In this document: positions 37,740-48,374 of the stretch, in pieces
Layout: every line of letters begins with the position of its first letter
Position numbering within the stretch: position 1 is the stretch's first letter
Origin: an uncultured Bacteroidia bacterium
GTDB taxonomy: Bacteria; Bacteroidota; Bacteroidia; Bacteroidales; F082
DNA: 49,414 nucleotides
Direction of reading: 5' to 3'
Assembly: GCA_902791165.1 (NCBI GenBank)
Contig: CADAVB010000041.1
Location: 3,422 to 52,835, forward strand
Program-made: the position numbers and the translations under genes
Notes under the pieces: generated by a model
Told to the model about the DNA's origin: nothing
The model's input: only the letters and a program-made list of their open reading frames with translations
Databases searched by the model: none

Positions 37740-38582
37740 TTATTCCGCGAAAGCGTGGCTTATCTTCCTGTTGATTCTGAACACGCGCTGTTGGTCAAAA
37801 TCTAAGAAGAAGTGTTCGGAAACTGGAGCAATAATCGCTGCCGAGATTCCCTCAAAAGCCAAATGATAAAGGCGGTTGGCGTATTTCTCGTAGGTTTCCA
37901 TGTTGCTGCCAAACGGAAGGTTTAAACTGATTATAGGAACTCGCTTCATACAGTCAGAAACCTCGGACTCGGCATCATTCCAAACGAGGAGGCCAAAACG
38001 GTCGCAAAGGTCGTGGAAACGCAGCGAAATCTCATTATCTTGAAAACGTATCATATTGAATCCCAAATCCTTAATTCGCCGAACAGCTGCAATACATGAT
38101 TCATCAGAAGGCACAGTGTCGAAGTCGCTGGTCCATTGTGTTCCGAAGAGGAAAACAGGCAGATGATTCAAGGTGAATCGACTGACGCTGTCGTTGTCGA
38201 AGCAAACGCCGAAACAGCGCATAGCGAAACAACGCTCTGCCTCGAATAGCACTTTTTTATTACGCAAAACACTGACTTTTAAGTCGTAGAGAAAAGGATG
38301 GTCGGGAGTCCAGCGCAGAAAATCATCGGGCATGTTCAGCATCAAAGGTTGTCCATAGGCTGACTTTGCAGAAGCCACCAACTGACCTTCAAACGACACT
38401 TCCGCCTGACAAAAGTCGCTGTTGGCCGCGTCGGGGAAATCCACTTCGACGCACACCAAAGCCTTGTCGTAATCAGGCTTGACGACGATATTTTGAGCCA
38501 AAGCCATGTTCGCTAACAGCATAAACAATACTAATAGTTTGAATTTCAAATTATTACAGTTTAAGTTTGTAAACAATTTCAT
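37740..38582 (-). CDS. GH2-like secreted protein lacking a complete catalytic barrel
   Basis: The start is at 38582 (ATG of MKLFTNLN); the longer frame uses a TTG at 38597. The 280-residue protein has a signal peptide (LLVLFMLLANMALAQ). A beta-sandwich similar to the sugar-binding/linker part of family 2 glycoside hydrolases contains WTPDHPFLYDLKVSVL. The first strands of a GH2 TIM barrel follow (LGFNMIRFQDN, RFGLLVWNDAES). The catalytic Glu regions of GH2 are not present, and the protein ends after FRINRKISHAFAE. It is a short, probably non-catalytic homologue or a truncated gene. It follows the YbjN-like gene by 11 bases on the same strand. Confidence 0.6.
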   Translation of the reverse strand: MKLFTNLNCNNLKFKLLVLFMLLANMALAQNIVVKPDYDKALVCVEVDFPDAANSDFCQAEVSFEGQLVASAKSAYGQPLMLNMPDDFLRWTPDHPFLYDLKVSVLRNKKVLFEAERCFAMRCFGVCFDNDSVSRFTLNHLPVFLFGTQWTSDFDTVPSDESCIAAVRRIKDLGFNMIRFQDNEISLRFHDLCDRFGLLVWNDAESEVSDCMKRVPIISLNLPFGSNMETYEKYANRLYHLAFEGISAAIIAPVSEHFFLDFDQQRVFRINRKISHAFAE

Positions 38583-38593
38583 ACGAAAAAACC

Positions 38594-38998
38594 TCAACCT
38601 TCCATCATCTCCTTGTCAAACGCATCGGCGGCGGCGATGAGGCTTCGGGCGGCATGGGGAATCAGCTCGTCGATTTGCGGCGAGTCATCAAGCCTTTTCT
38701 CGAAGCACATCCACACCGACGCGCCATTGTCGTGCTTGTCCTCGAACTCGCATAGCACCGCCTTCACCACTTTGAAGTTCCAATTGACTTTGTTGCATGC
38801 CATGATAGCTTCCGCGAAGTTCTCGTCGGTAACGTCAAACACGCCTGGCAGCACAAGGCGGAAGAAAAGCGGGTCTTCGGCATCATCCCAAAGGAGGAAA
38901 TCCCATCCTTCGAAGGTGAAGATTAGGCCCAACTCGCTCTTTTTCGTCGCAACGCCAATGGACTTCAGATGCTTGGATGCCAATTGTTTAACTCTCAT
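38594..38998 (-). CDS. Small YbjN/secretion-chaperone-like protein
   Basis: The ATG at 38998 (MRVKQLASKHL) is preferred over a TTG at 39004 that overlaps the kinase-AAA stop. The 134-residue cytoplasmic protein alternates strands and helices (GLIFTFEGWDFLLWDD, VDGxx-like VLPGVFDVTDENF, helix AIMACNKVNW, then strands with VWMCFEKRL and a final helix). This resembles the YbjN or type III secretion chaperone fold. That is a fold-level impression only. It sits tightly between the kinase-AAA gene (2 bases) and the GH2-like gene (11 bases), so a partner or adaptor role for the kinase-AAA protein is plausible. Confidence 0.6.
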   Translation of the reverse strand: MRVKQLASKHLKSIGVATKKSELGLIFTFEGWDFLLWDDAEDPLFFRLVLPGVFDVTDENFAEAIMACNKVNWNFKVVKAVLCEFEDKHDNGASVWMCFEKRLDDSPQIDELIPHAARSLIAAADAFDKEMMEG

Positions 38999-39000
38999 TG

Positions 39001-40746
39001 TCAATTCTTGTTGAAGCCGATTCTCGTTTTCGTGGAATAGGTCGGGTTCTTGTATTTCAGCACATCGATGAGGATTTTTTGCGAAATCGGCACGTCGTTG
39101 TAGGCGGCGGTCATGGCGGCCTCATTGACGGCCTCGGTGATGTCGCCCGCGTTGAAATCGTCAGACATTTGGGCCAGTTCGTCAAGGTCGAGTTCCTCGC
39201 AGGGACGGTCTTTCAGGTGATCCATGAAGATGTCCTTCCGCGCCTCGAAGTCGGGCTGTGGCACGAAGAAGACGCGGTCGAAGCAGCCCACGCGCATGAT
39301 GCTTTGGTCGATCATGTCGGGGCGGTTGGTGGTGGCCACCACGAGGATGCCTTTTTGGGAGCATTCATTCAACATTCCGAACAAGGCTGAGGTTTGCGCC
39401 GTGATGGTGTTTTCATCTTCGGCCACGTTGGGCGCGAGAAACTCAAGTTCGTCGAAGCAAAGTACGAATGGCGCTTTGATTTCAGCCGCGTCGAAGAGGC
39501 GTTGCAGGTTGTCCAACACTCCCTCTTGGTAGATGTTGCCGAATTCGGCGGCCTTGATGATGGAATAATTGAACCCCAATTCCTCCGCAAAGCTCTCAAG
39601 CACAAGGCTTTTGCCGCATCCAGGAGGGCCGTAGAGCAGCACGCCGTTGATGGCCGGGAGCTTGTAACGTTTCGCCTTTTCGGGGTTTTGCAGCGCAAAC
39701 AGCACTTCCTTGCGCAGTTGTTCCTTCAGCTCGTCGCGACCCGTAACATTGTCGAATCCACAGCCAGAGCCTTTCTTGAAGGTAATCTGCACTGCATTGA
39801 CACATTGCTGCTGCGACTCGGCGTTAGCATTTTCGGGCTGGTCGGTGTCCTCAAACTGCTTGGCCAATTCGGGCATGAGTTGTTCGGCGATGGCTTCGGC
39901 AAACTCGACGGCGGAATGGAAGCGGTCGTCGGGTTTCTTGGCCAAGGCCTTCAGAAGGATGGCTTTCATGTAGTCGGGCAGCTTAACATCTTCTGTTTCA
40001 AGTATAAGCTCATCGCGACGCGTCTTTTTTACCAAGTCCCTGATTTTGTCCTTGTTGCCTTTGCAGGCCGTAAGGTCGGTTTCCCATGGTGATTTGCCGA
40101 AAATCAGATAATAGAGGAGTGCGCCCGTCGAGAATACGTCGCTTTTGACGGTATAGATTCCACGGAAGGTTTCCGGTGCGCGGTAGAATGGCATCAAGTC
40201 CTCGTCGAAAAACGTCGGGCGGCCTTTCACCATGTAGGAGATGTGGCCGAGGTCGATGATGGTTGGGAGCAACACGCCGTCGTCCAACTCCTGAAGGATG
40301 ATGTTTGACGGACGTATATCGTTGTGTATCAGTGCGCGAGAATGGATGTATGACAGTGCGCCGAGCACACAGAGTGTGATTTGGGCTGCGTCTTCAAGGT
40401 CGAAGGGACCGTCTTTCGCAACTGCGTCGGAGAGGATGTCGCCGCGATAAAACACCGTCACCAGGTAATGGTAGCGCGTTTCGCCTTTGCGGATTTCGCC
40501 GTTGTCGATATAGCGGACCACGTTCTCGCTTTCGTCGGTGCTGAGTTCTTTGCAAAGCTGGATTTCATAGACTTCCTTGCCTTGGAACAGTTGTTCGTGG
40601 GGAATCGTTCCGAAGTTGTAAATCTTCATAAAATACATCATGTCGTCGGGGCCGAGCACCGTATAGGCCTCAGCCATAGCACCTTCCTTAATAAACGAGT
40701 GGATGACATATTTGCCAATCTTTTCACCTTTTTTGAATGTTTGCAT
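39001..40746 (-). CDS. Ser/Thr protein kinase fused to an AAA+ ATPase
   Basis: The 581-residue protein joins two enzymes. The kinase (~1-290) has a degenerate glycine loop (KEGAMAEAY), VAIK-type K41, catalytic loop HNDIRPSN (D143, N148), DFG-like DLG (165-167) and APE (190-192). The AAA+ module (~335-581) is of the classical CDC48/FtsH type, with Walker A GPPGCGKS (373-380), Walker B D432-E433 and sensor N474 (TTNRPD). The first arginine-finger position is kept as R485, but the second is C488. There is no membrane helix. The fusion suggests a kinase-controlled remodelling ATPase. It heads a three-gene leftward operon. An imperfect minus-7 box (GACCTTTG, 40766-40773) lies 19 bases upstream. 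Confidence 0.85.
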   Translation of the reverse strand: MQTFKKGEKIGKYVIHSFIKEGAMAEAYTVLGPDDMMYFMKIYNFGTIPHEQLFQGKEVYEIQLCKELSTDESENVVRYIDNGEIRKGETRYHYLVTVFYRGDILSDAVAKDGPFDLEDAAQITLCVLGALSYIHSRALIHNDIRPSNIILQELDDGVLLPTIIDLGHISYMVKGRPTFFDEDLMPFYRAPETFRGIYTVKSDVFSTGALLYYLIFGKSPWETDLTACKGNKDKIRDLVKKTRRDELILETEDVKLPDYMKAILLKALAKKPDDRFHSAVEFAEAIAEQLMPELAKQFEDTDQPENANAESQQQCVNAVQITFKKGSGCGFDNVTGRDELKEQLRKEVLFALQNPEKAKRYKLPAINGVLLYGPPGCGKSLVLESFAEELGFNYSIIKAAEFGNIYQEGVLDNLQRLFDAAEIKAPFVLCFDELEFLAPNVAEDENTITAQTSALFGMLNECSQKGILVVATTNRPDMIDQSIMRVGCFDRVFFVPQPDFEARKDIFMDHLKDRPCEELDLDELAQMSDDFNAGDITEAVNEAAMTAAYNDVPISQKILIDVLKYKNPTYSTKTRIGFNKN

Positions 40747-40816
40747 AGTTGTAGAATATTTCGGGCAAAGGTCAAGAAATTATTTGATTTCTGCAAGAGT
40801 GAAAGTGATTTTTACG

Positions 40817-40843
40817 AAAAAAGGCCGCGAAAGCGGCCTTTTT
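40817..40843 (-). terminator. Rho-independent terminator after gyrB
   Basis: Perfect 8-bp stem AAGGCCGC (40821-40828) with GCGGCCTT (40833-40840), GAAA tetraloop, A and T runs on both sides. Confidence 0.88.
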
Positions 40844-40863
40844 GAAGAATGAATTGCTTGTTT

Positions 40864-42966
<2,103 letters not shown>

Positions 42967-43003
42967 TTAGAAACGCATGGATTTTTGTTCACGCGCAAAA
43001 AGA

Positions 43004-43032
43004 AAAAGCCCCATCCACAGGGAGGGGCTTTT
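43004..43032 (-). terminator. Rho-independent terminator after beta-barrel gene
   Basis: Perfect 9-bp stem AAAAGCCCC (43004-43012) with GGGGCTTTT (43024-43032). Confidence 0.85.
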
Positions 43033-43051
43033 CACGGCTTTTAAGGCGTTT

Positions 43052-44815
43052 TCAGAATCTCAGCTTCACGCCAGCAAAGAGTTGGATGCCCGTAACGGGA
43101 TAATTGTAGTACAACTGGTACTTTTGGCAGGCTACGTTATCCAACAGCGCGAAGGCCGTGATTTGATCGTTCACCTTGTAGTCAGCGCCGAGGCTGAGGT
43201 CGAAAACATCTTTCATCTTCTCGCTTGAAAACCTTGGGGGATACTTCGCCAAGGGGCCGTCGTTCCACACTTTGGCATACCGTCCGCCTTGGTAGAGCAA
43301 GGACGAATTGAAGGACAGCTTGTCGTTGAGGTCGTAAGTCAGTTTCAACTTGCTTTCGGTGGAGGGGCGATACCAAGCGTATTCCTCCACAGAGGGCTTG
43401 CAGTTGTTGTAGGCAAAGCCTAAGTCGGCGGTGAGGCTGTTGCGCAATCTGACGCGGGCGTTGATTAGTACGCTTACGGTTTGGGTTTCGTCGTAAACCA
43501 ATTCATAGCTGTTCCAAATCGGGAATTGGGTTCCTGTGGTGATGGGCAAAGCCACTGTGGCTTTATTTTGCTGATAGAATGGGTCGTTATCGGTGTGACG
43601 GTAGCGCACGCCTAAATGCAAATCGACAATATCCACGATGTTGGTGCGCACGCCGCCCTCGAAGCCGAGTTTGACGTTTCGCGACCTAAAAACCCCGAAG
43701 CTATGGTTGGGTAAATAGTTACAGGAATAAAAAGGATTTTCCTCAACGATTTCACTGAATCTCAATAATTTCCTTCCGCCATTCAAACCGGCGTAGAACT
43801 CCAGTTTCTTGTTCAAAACAAAGATGCTTCCGCTCAAGTCGGGGCGCACGGCAAGGAACTTGTCTTCAGGAGCCACATTGGTGGTTCCGTCGATTCTAAC
43901 ACCCAGATGGAGTTTGTAAAACTCGTCGCTCATTTCGAGGAAAGGATTGACTTTAAACAAGATACGGTTTTCCGTTTCGTTGTCGCCAAGTTTGAATCCA
44001 TCATATTGGAATCCCAAGTCCAAGCCAGCTTTTTGCGGATGGCTCTTGTCGCCCCACCAGTTTTGGGTGTAGCCGAGGCCGTAGTCCAGTTCGATGGAGT
44101 GTTCTTTTGCCTCAAAAGCGTCGAAAGTGTAATGATAATCCACACTGCCTGAATGGGTTAGTTCGGCCATACGGGTTGAGGTGGACGACAATCCAAGGTG
44201 TCCGCCAATGGTGTTGTAGGTTTGGCGAGGACACAAGGCCTCGATTTGGGTGTCGGTCAAAGAAACGGGGAATTCAGAGCGGTTTAGGCCGTAATAATGG
44301 TACATGTCGTTCTTGTAATACACGCCGCCATCCACTTGGAAACCGTCGAACTTGCTCGTGGTGAGGTTGATGTCGAATAGGTTGTTCATGTAGCCCGAAG
44401 GCGCGTAGTTTTTGATATTGAGCCACGAAGAGTTGTGCTTCACGCCCACGCCGAGGCCCAAGGTCTTGGTCAGCATGGAGTTGTGCTTGTATAGGAAAAC
44501 AGGCGAGAGGCGCGTCCCGATGCCGGCCATGAGGAAATTGTTGGTCGGGATGACCAGCTGGTCTTTCTTCGCGGCGAAGCCTGTTGGGGCGATTTTCTCC
44601 AAGTCGAGGGTGAATTTCTGCTTGGCCTCGATGGGGTTTACCTCCGAGCTGGGGATGTTGTAGTTGGGCTGCGGCGTCTCGGGCTGCAATACCAGTTTAT
44701 TGACTTTGTTCACCTTGGGGCGGTATTTGCCTTCCACGGTTACTTGTTCGTCGTGTTGGGCGGTGGCGGTGAGGGCCGCGAGTGCCAGGATTAGGGTTAT
44801 GATATGTCTTTTCAT
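43052..44815 (-). CDS. Plug-less TonB-receptor-like outer-membrane barrel
   Basis: The 587-residue protein has a signal peptide (ALAALTATAQ). The rest is dominated by amphipathic strands with aromatic girdles (ELDYGLGYTQNWWG, LDLGFQYDGFKLGD, LHLGVRYRHTDND) and the barrel-type C-terminal strand LFAGVKLRF. No plug domain or TonB box is recognised. The pattern is that of a large outer-membrane beta-barrel, like the barrel part of TonB-dependent receptors. It follows the TPR gene on the same strand after 145 bases of palindromes; such TPR/barrel pairs suggest a joint envelope function. Ligand unknown. Confidence 0.75.
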   Translation of the reverse strand: MKRHIITLILALAALTATAQHDEQVTVEGKYRPKVNKVNKLVLQPETPQPNYNIPSSEVNPIEAKQKFTLDLEKIAPTGFAAKKDQLVIPTNNFLMAGIGTRLSPVFLYKHNSMLTKTLGLGVGVKHNSSWLNIKNYAPSGYMNNLFDINLTTSKFDGFQVDGGVYYKNDMYHYYGLNRSEFPVSLTDTQIEALCPRQTYNTIGGHLGLSSTSTRMAELTHSGSVDYHYTFDAFEAKEHSIELDYGLGYTQNWWGDKSHPQKAGLDLGFQYDGFKLGDNETENRILFKVNPFLEMSDEFYKLHLGVRIDGTTNVAPEDKFLAVRPDLSGSIFVLNKKLEFYAGLNGGRKLLRFSEIVEENPFYSCNYLPNHSFGVFRSRNVKLGFEGGVRTNIVDIVDLHLGVRYRHTDNDPFYQQNKATVALPITTGTQFPIWNSYELVYDETQTVSVLINARVRLRNSLTADLGFAYNNCKPSVEEYAWYRPSTESKLKLTYDLNDKLSFNSSLLYQGGRYAKVWNDGPLAKYPPRFSSEKMKDVFDLSLGADYKVNDQITAFALLDNVACQKYQLYYNYPVTGIQLFAGVKLRF

Positions 44816-44832
44816 CTTGCTTGGTGTTAGGC

Positions 44833-44956
44833 CCTAGGACTGCGTCCTAGGTTGTGGTGTATCGTCCCTTCGGGACTTATTCGGTTTTCGTTGTTTTGTA
44901 GGCAGGGGTTTTGCTTCGCTTCACCACCTGCTTAATTTCCGTCGCCCCTACGGGGC
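44833..44956. repeat. Cluster of short intergenic palindromes
   Basis: Three clean palindromes with 3-nt loops: CCTAGGAC/GTCCTAGG (44833-44851), GTCCC/GGGAC (44864-44876), GCCCC/GGGGC (44944-44956). A longer imperfect hairpin (GGCAGG to ACCTGC, ~44910-44931) lies between the last two. It fills the gap between the TPR and barrel genes. Confidence 0.75.
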
Positions 44957-44960
44957 TTTG

Positions 44961-47900
44961 TTATTCGGGTTCAATAGGTTCGATGCCGTTGCTGTTGCTT
45001 ACTTTGGGTTCCTTGCGTTCCACTTCGGCGAGCTTGGCGCGGGCTTCTTGTTTCAAGTCGTCGCCTTTGTAGTTGTCGATGACGCTGCGGAGGGTTTCCT
45101 TGGCTTGGAAATAGTTTTCCTTGGCCACATACACATCGGCGAGCGCGATGAACGACTTGGCGACCCAGTAGGTATGCGACGAGAAATTGTCCGAAATGTC
45201 GAAGACTTTGTTCTCAGCTTCGTCGTAGTTCTTCTGCTTGATGGAGGCGACGGCGGAGTAATAAGCGCTTTCGGCACCATACTCCGACTTGTCGTTGCGC
45301 GCGCTCTTGTCCAGTTTCTCGATGGCTGCGCTGTAGTTGCCTTTCTCGAAGTACGACTTGCCCACGATGTGGTTGATTTGATTCACCTGCTCGTCGGTCA
45401 GGTCGCGGGATTGGCGCAGGCTCTCGCCCATCTCAATGGCCTTGTCGTAGTTGCCCATGAAGAAATTGCTCTTCATGCTGCCTTCGAGGGCTTCGAGGCG
45501 CTTAAGTGGTTCCTCGGTGATGCGCGACAGCCTTTCGTAATGTTGTCCGGCCTTATTGTAATTGCCCTTTTCATACTCGATGCGTGCCATTTTCAGCAGG
45601 GCGTTGTCGGTATAGTCGTTGTCGGGTTGCGCCAATATATAATTAAGGTGTGTGACGACTTGGTCTTGCGTGCCAATCTTTTCGGCACATTCGAGGGCGT
45701 AATAGTGCGCTTTCAGTGCATACGCGCCGTTGCGGAAGTTGTCGAAGTAATACTGTAGTGCGGTTTGGGCTTGCGGATAGCGACCATCGAGATAGAAGTT
45801 CTCGGCGTTGGCGAAGGCCAAAGAGTCTTGTTGAGTCACCTTCACCTGCCCGCCGTTGGCGTTGGCATAGCCGAAGTATTCATCCAATTTGTTCTGTTCC
45901 ATGTAGATACTGCGGATGATGCTCATGGCCTCCCGCGACTCGTCGGTATTGGGATATGTGGCCACAAGGTTCTTCAAGTTGGTGAGGGCTTGGTCGTACT
46001 GGTTGTTGTTGTAGTAGATCATGCCGACTTTCATCATGGCTTGGCGGGTGTAACTCGAACGCGGTCGGTCCTTGATGAGTCGGTTGAAGCTGGCGATGGC
46101 CGAGCGTTTGTCGCCGTGCACGAGGTGCGTGTTGCCGATTTCAAACAAGGCTTGCTCATAGTACGGCGTGCTCGGATAGGTTTCAAGCAAATTGTTGAGC
46201 ATGGCAATCTTCTGGTTTGCATCGCCTTTTGCGCCGTGGCAAAGACCTTGTTGGTAGAGCGCGTAGTCGGCGTTGCGCTTTCCGATGCGGGTGGCCAAGT
46301 CGTAATAGTTGATGGCGTTGTTGTAGCTGCGTTCCATATAGAAGCAGTCGCCGAGGCGAATGTAAGCATCTGATTTCAAATCTTTTTGTCTGTCGTCTGC
46401 GGCTTGGATAAAACGGCGAAAACACTGTTCAGCTGCATCATAGTCGGGCTTTTGGTAGTAGATGTAGCCCAAGTCGTAATCGGCGAGGGCGTATTCAGGC
46501 ATACCCGAGGCACCGTTCATGCTCTTGAACTGGTTTAGATAGCGTCCGGCGGCGTTGTAATCCCCTGATTGATAAGCTGATTCGCCGAGCCAAAAACAAG
46601 CTTGAGCCTTGTCGCTGGCCGACTGTTTTCCGTTCATGATTTTAGAGAAATACACCTGTGCCTTGTCATAACTTCCATTTTGGTAACTTTCTATGCCAGA
46701 AGCGTAAAGTAGTTGATTATAAACATTTTGCAACTCTGTACTTTTTCTTTTCATGCCTTCGAGGCGGCTTAAGGCTTCATCGTTTTCCTTTGCGTTGAGC
46801 AAAAGGTAAATTGACATTTCTTCGGCTTCGGCCTTACGCGGCGAGTTGGGATGCGCGGCGAGGAAATTGTCAAGCAGGCCGACGGCTTCGTTGAAGGGGT
46901 CGGCCCCCGGGATGAGGCTCAGCTTGGCGTAATTGAACAGCGCGTCTTCGCTGATTTCTTCGTCGAACTTGGCGGAATAGGCCGTATAGAACGCGCTGCG
47001 GGCGTATTTTGGCTCATCAGTCTTGGCATAGCTCGAGGCCAAGTAATATGAAGCGTATTGCGCCATGATGTCCTTTTCGCCGGCCACCTTCTGCAAATCG
47101 GCGATGGCACCCTTGAAATCGTTCTTCATCATCTTGCTCACACCCATTTGGTAGTAGGCTTCGCGTGAAATGCCGCGACTGAGGTTTTTGGTGTAGATGC
47201 CATAATACTCAAGGGCTTTGTCGTAGTTTTTCTGCTGGAAATAGGCATCGGCCACGATTTGAGCCAGCTCACCCTTACGCTTTTTGTCCGCATTTTGAAT
47301 AGCCTGCGGTCCTTCCTCAATCACTGATTGGTAGTCGCCGTTCAAGTAGTTGATTTGCATGATGTAAGACGGCACCACCTTGGCGTAGTCGGGATGGCTG
47401 CGCAATTGGCGGAAACAGGCCAAAGCTTCGGTGTTTTTACCTTTAACGTACTGGATATGAGCGTAATAATACTTTGCTGAATCTTTATATTTGCCTTCGT
47501 TCATCATCAAGCCGTGGAAGAGGGGAGAGGCTTTATCCAAATCGCTCTGCTGGAAATAGGCATAGGCTTTGTTGAACTGCATCTGTTGCGCTTCGTCGGC
47601 GGTGAGGGCTGCGGCATCGGTTTGCTCGTAAATCTCCAAGGCTTCTTTGTATTTTCGGTTTTGGAATAAGTTGTTGGCATATAGAAAGTTGGCATGGCGT
47701 GCCCAGGTGCTGCCTGGATGGTCGTTCACGAATTGGATGACTTTGGCTGGGCCGTCGGCGTGGCCGAGATAGAGCGCGCTGACCGCCTCGTAGTATTGCG
47801 CATCGACGCAACGCTGCGACTTGGCATCGGCGGCTGCGGCGCGATATTGGGTGAAGGCCGACAATGCGGCACCGTATTCGTGGTTTTGGAACAGCAGAAC

Positions 47901-48017
47901 GCCGTCGTTGAACAAGGCCTCGGGTTCGTAGGCTTCGATGTGCTTTTGCGCTGACAACGAAATAGTTGCAAAGCAAAAAGCCAACAAAGCTACCGTTTTT
48001 ATCAGATGGATTTTCAT
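44961..48017 (-). CDS. Large secreted/periplasmic TPR protein
   Basis: The 1018-residue protein has a signal peptide (LLAFCFATISLSAQ) and then about two dozen tetratricopeptide units nearly to the end. Many have the form YxxAxxxFxxY or YxxALxxLKxLVxxYPNT, for example NYDKALEYYGIY, DYNAAGRYLNQFK, NYNKAGQHYERL and NYSAAIEKLDK. The last 25 residues are charged. No lipobox was seen. TPR arrays bind proteins, so it may be a scaffold for envelope assembly together with the barrel protein downstream. It is longer than YbgF/BamD-type TPR proteins. No good minus-7 box was found; TAATTTCG (48034-48041) is an imperfect candidate. Confidence 0.82.
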   Translation of the reverse strand: MKIHLIKTVALLAFCFATISLSAQKHIEAYEPEALFNDGVLLFQNHEYGAALSAFTQYRAAAADAKSQRCVDAQYYEAVSALYLGHADGPAKVIQFVNDHPGSTWARHANFLYANNLFQNRKYKEALEIYEQTDAAALTADEAQQMQFNKAYAYFQQSDLDKASPLFHGLMMNEGKYKDSAKYYYAHIQYVKGKNTEALACFRQLRSHPDYAKVVPSYIMQINYLNGDYQSVIEEGPQAIQNADKKRKGELAQIVADAYFQQKNYDKALEYYGIYTKNLSRGISREAYYQMGVSKMMKNDFKGAIADLQKVAGEKDIMAQYASYYLASSYAKTDEPKYARSAFYTAYSAKFDEEISEDALFNYAKLSLIPGADPFNEAVGLLDNFLAAHPNSPRKAEAEEMSIYLLLNAKENDEALSRLEGMKRKSTELQNVYNQLLYASGIESYQNGSYDKAQVYFSKIMNGKQSASDKAQACFWLGESAYQSGDYNAAGRYLNQFKSMNGASGMPEYALADYDLGYIYYQKPDYDAAEQCFRRFIQAADDRQKDLKSDAYIRLGDCFYMERSYNNAINYYDLATRIGKRNADYALYQQGLCHGAKGDANQKIAMLNNLLETYPSTPYYEQALFEIGNTHLVHGDKRSAIASFNRLIKDRPRSSYTRQAMMKVGMIYYNNNQYDQALTNLKNLVATYPNTDESREAMSIIRSIYMEQNKLDEYFGYANANGGQVKVTQQDSLAFANAENFYLDGRYPQAQTALQYYFDNFRNGAYALKAHYYALECAEKIGTQDQVVTHLNYILAQPDNDYTDNALLKMARIEYEKGNYNKAGQHYERLSRITEEPLKRLEALEGSMKSNFFMGNYDKAIEMGESLRQSRDLTDEQVNQINHIVGKSYFEKGNYSAAIEKLDKSARNDKSEYGAESAYYSAVASIKQKNYDEAENKVFDISDNFSSHTYWVAKSFIALADVYVAKENYFQAKETLRSVIDNYKGDDLKQEARAKLAEVERKEPKVSNSNGIEPIEPE

Positions 48018-48157
48018 AAGTCGAAATTTTTGACGAAATTACGCATTTCTTTTATAGGTTCGGCAAAAAAGTTAAAATTTGTGCTGACAGACGCAATGAA
48101 AACGGAATTTAAGCCGCTTTATTATCGGATTTTGTCCTTTGATGAACAAAAAAGTAG

Positions 48158-48165
48158 TACTTTTG
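48158..48165 (+). promoter_or_regulatory. Minus-7 box (TACTTTTG) for riboswitch/CoA-transferase transcript
   Basis: TAnnTTTG match with TTTG 16 bases upstream (48138-48141). Transcription from it would begin just before the aptamer. Confidence 0.7.
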
Positions 48166-48170
48166 CCGCC

Positions 48171-48331
48171 GGATTCGGGTTCTTTCAGCCGAAGATTAAT
48201 AGGGAATCCTGTGAAAGTCAGGAGCTATGCCCGTAGCTGTAAGTTCAGCGAAGGTCGGCAGCCACCAAGTCACTGATATTCGCTATCGGGAAGACGGCGC
48301 CGACTTGAACAAGCCAGAAGACCTGCCCGTT
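48171..48331 (+). promoter_or_regulatory. Cobalamin (B12) riboswitch aptamer
   Basis: All hallmark conserved segments appear in order: TTAATAGGGAA near 48196-48206, then GTGAAAGTCAGGAGC, GCCCGTAGCTGTAAG, GCCACC...TCACTG, GGGAAGACGGC, and the B12 box AGCCAGAAGACCTGCC at 48312-48327. Binding of adenosyl- or methylcobalamin would repress the gene downstream. Between aptamer and ATG a 7-bp hairpin (48329-48335 with 48349-48355) has no T-run, which points to translational rather than transcriptional control. By orientation and distance it controls the CoA-transferase gene starting at 48375. Confidence 0.93.
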
Positions 48332-48374
48332 TCCGTATTGTCAGCTTTCGGGAACAAAAGTCATTGATAAAAAT

